Origin: Agrostemma githago
Taxonomy: Eukaryota > Streptophyta > Magnoliopsida > Caryophyllales > Caryophyllaceae
Length of the DNA stretch: 64,000 nt
Assembly: GCA_958450325.1 (NCBI GenBank)
Contig: OY288244.1
Coordinates: forward strand, 36,393,424-36,457,423
Reading direction: 5' to 3'
The translations under genes were made by a program, and so were the position numbers. The notes beneath the pieces were generated by a model. It searched no databases. It was not told where the DNA came from and saw only the letters and a program-made list of their open reading frames with translations. Below are positions 61,783 through 64,000 of this stretch, piece by piece. Within the stretch, counting starts at the first letter, position 1. Each line of letters begins with the position of its first letter.

Positions 61783-64000
61783 ATCCTCCCCACAAAAAGA
61801 AAGTTTCGTCCTCGAAACTAAGAATAAGCAGAAAGAAATCAAGATTACCCCACTCGAAAAGATGGGGATACAAATTTGTATAAGAATTTTATTTCAAAAG
61901 AAATTTTACAACTTTCAAAGTGATACGAAATCGAATGCAAATATTTATTCCAAGAGGAATTCGGCTAAGCTACCCGAAGTTTAAAATCTTTTAATTAATG
62001 AAATCATAAAGTAAAGTTATTTGATAAAATAACGACGTCAAATAACATTTGTAAACGAGCTTGAAAGAAATAAGGTAACCAAAACATTTTCAAAACAAAA
62101 GTAAAACAATTTGATTAGGAAATTCGAAAATATTTATATTTTTTTTTGAAGAAACAAAATTTAGTTCGGAGAAATCAACTTTTGTAGTTAGTAAAAATCG
62201 AACCAGTCGTCAATCATTTTCAATAACAGATTCGAAAGTCCACCAACAATAAAACGAGAACTAATTTCAAAACGTTAAAATTTCGAAAATTTTATCAAAG
62301 TAATTATTAAAGTTTTCAAAAACGTTATCAAACTTGAACATACAAAATAATTTTGACAATGCTAAAACGCTTTACATACTAATCCTGTAGAAATTGAAGT
62401 AGTATTTGGAAATATGAAAGTCTTCATAAAATTTCGATTGCTTGAAAATCAAAAGTTGAAATAATTTCGAAATACTTCAAAATAAATTATTAAAGCATTT
62501 CGAAACAAAACTAAATATAAATATCAACCAAAGATAAAACAGAAGTGAAGTATAAAGTTCTCAAAATATAATTCAAATATGTTAAATTGCACAATATCCG
62601 AAAAGTTTAAGTAAGTCAAACTTTTTATAAAATAGGTAGTTCGAAAAATGGTTAACGGGTAAATAGAACAATGATAGATAATAAATTAAAATAAGAGTTT
62701 TCAAAATCGATAAAGGTCGAAGGGATTAGCAGCAGATGCGGTAACAGAATTCAAGAGAAGCAGAAAGGAAGACGGAGTTGAGAATCAAAAAGAACTATCA
62801 AGGATTATAGAAGAAATTAATCATCTCAAGATCCCTAGCACGACTCTCACAAACACGGGTTCGTAATTGGCCCATCAAATAATGCTAAGTCCAATATCGG
62901 CACAGGGTGGTCCTACTCAATCTACCACCTCCAAAATTATCAATTGTCACCGCCTCCAAAATTATCAATTGTCACCGCCTCCAAAATTAAGTCTTACATA
63001 CTTATATAATCTTTCAATTAGTATGGTAAGAATCCTCAAATGATTTAGACTAATCCGTTAATTACGATTCCAGCGGTTATCAAAACATATCCAAACTCGT
63101 AATCATTAAGGCTCATCAATTCAAAGCTCATAAGGTATAAACTCGAGTTATACTTCTAATTTCTCGAGTAAGGAACACTAAATAAAATCCACCAATTAAC
63201 AATGCTCGAGTACGAAATCTTCAAAAATGATCACCAACATATTTATAATGCCACAAGTACAGAAGTTGGGAAAGTACAACAAGTCCTCAAACATGCTCAA
63301 ACCTATAGGTAATGGCGCAGACACTCACATCTTCGAACACGTCATTCGATTAAGGTTTCTGAGAATTCCACCAAATTTCATATTGTAACAGCGAAACCAC
63401 CAAAATATTAACTCAACGAAGCCACAATCTCGTTGGTCTAATGGTTTTGAACAATAAATCCATCAAGATGATTCGCATTAAGTATTCCTCAAAACAACGC
63501 GATAAATACAACCTCTAATTGTAACATGTTTCTCCTTTTCATGGTTAACAACAATCTATCCAAGTTAGATCAATCAACTCTAAAGTTCATAGGTTACTAC
63601 CTTAAACAACGATCAACGATCTAATCCTTAAGAAACACGGGTAATCTATGTCAACCAAAATTTCTAACGATATTAATGAAAACCTTCGATGGTACCACAA
63701 CACTCAGGTTAACACTTTAAACAGTACTCTATGATCCCAAATATTCATGATTCATCCATCAAATAAGCATTAGGTAAGAATCCCAAGTAATATTATCAGT
63801 TACACTTAGTTCGGTTCTAGGTTAGCTAGGTACTAGGTATCCATCAAATATGGTATACTCTTGCTACTTCAATAGATTATTCAACTTTAAGTCCTCCAAA
63901 TAATCAAGTAACCTATAACCCAAGGTTCAAAATCTTAAGTACCAACCTAATTCCATTAATCGACAATTTATCATTCAAATCGATCCTCAAAAGCTTACTA
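61783..64000 (-). mobile_element. LARD-like internal region right of LTR I, continuing beyond the window
   Basis: Single-subrepeat version from the polypurine tract, with the 25-bp repeats near 62926-62990, cut by the window edge before its primer site. No coding sequence. Confidence 0.88.

Overview
The window looks like a stretch of repeat-dense, gene-poor plant nuclear DNA. The evidence is retrotransposons with the plant initiator-methionine tRNA primer site, an L1-type LINE with a plant DUF4283/CCHC first ORF, and a PF04195-like ORF (a plant transposon-associated family). Nothing points to bacteria or viruses. A eudicot is likely from the low GC of most of the window and the LINE protein style. 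Caryophyllales is only a guess. I see no convincing single-copy host gene, tRNA, rRNA or CRISPR array.

Region 1 (1-5066) is GC-rich and unlike the rest. It carries two minus-strand ORFs, each with its own upstream TATA box. One is a long ORF (2131 down to the window edge) with a PF04195-like region and a C-terminal coiled coil. The other is a small ORF (3263-2682) with a basic N-terminus and an acidic C-terminus. A plus-strand TATA box and leader (3968-4300) look like a Tat-lineage Ty3/gypsy LTR. I read this as the 3' part of a plus-strand Tat-like element whose extra ORFs run antisense, followed by 0.77 kb of another LTR-like sequence ending TGTTACA. The block is inserted in the repeat that fills the rest of the window.

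Region 2 (5067-64000) is AT-rich and is almost entirely one non-autonomous, LARD-like Ty3/gypsy family. Its LTR is about 3.49 kb (TGTAACACCC...ATTACA) and its internal region about 2.97 kb, with an iMet primer site and a purine tract but no gag-pol. The copies form head-to-tail arrays in which single LTRs separate internal regions: internal-LTR A-internal-LTR B-internal, and later LTR G-internal-LTR H-internal-LTR I-internal, all on the minus strand. Between these arrays, 21380-36904 lies in the opposite orientation. It holds internal sequence, truncated LTR D, and a diverged subfamily element (LTR E, internal, LTR F). The block is bounded by patchwork or microhomology junctions.

Two further insertions record history. 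A related 2.85-kb solo LTR sits at the same site with the same TTGAC flank in two array units (5100-7944 and 40446-47997), so those units are duplicates. The second solo LTR was later split by a 4.69-kb LINE (42081-46773) with a 15-bp target-site duplication, an intact ORF1 and an ORF2 broken by two in-frame stops. A ~935-bp segment next to the purine tract is itself repeated one to three times per unit.

The parts do not form a pathway. They are layers of retrotransposition, unequal LTR recombination, inversion and local duplication.
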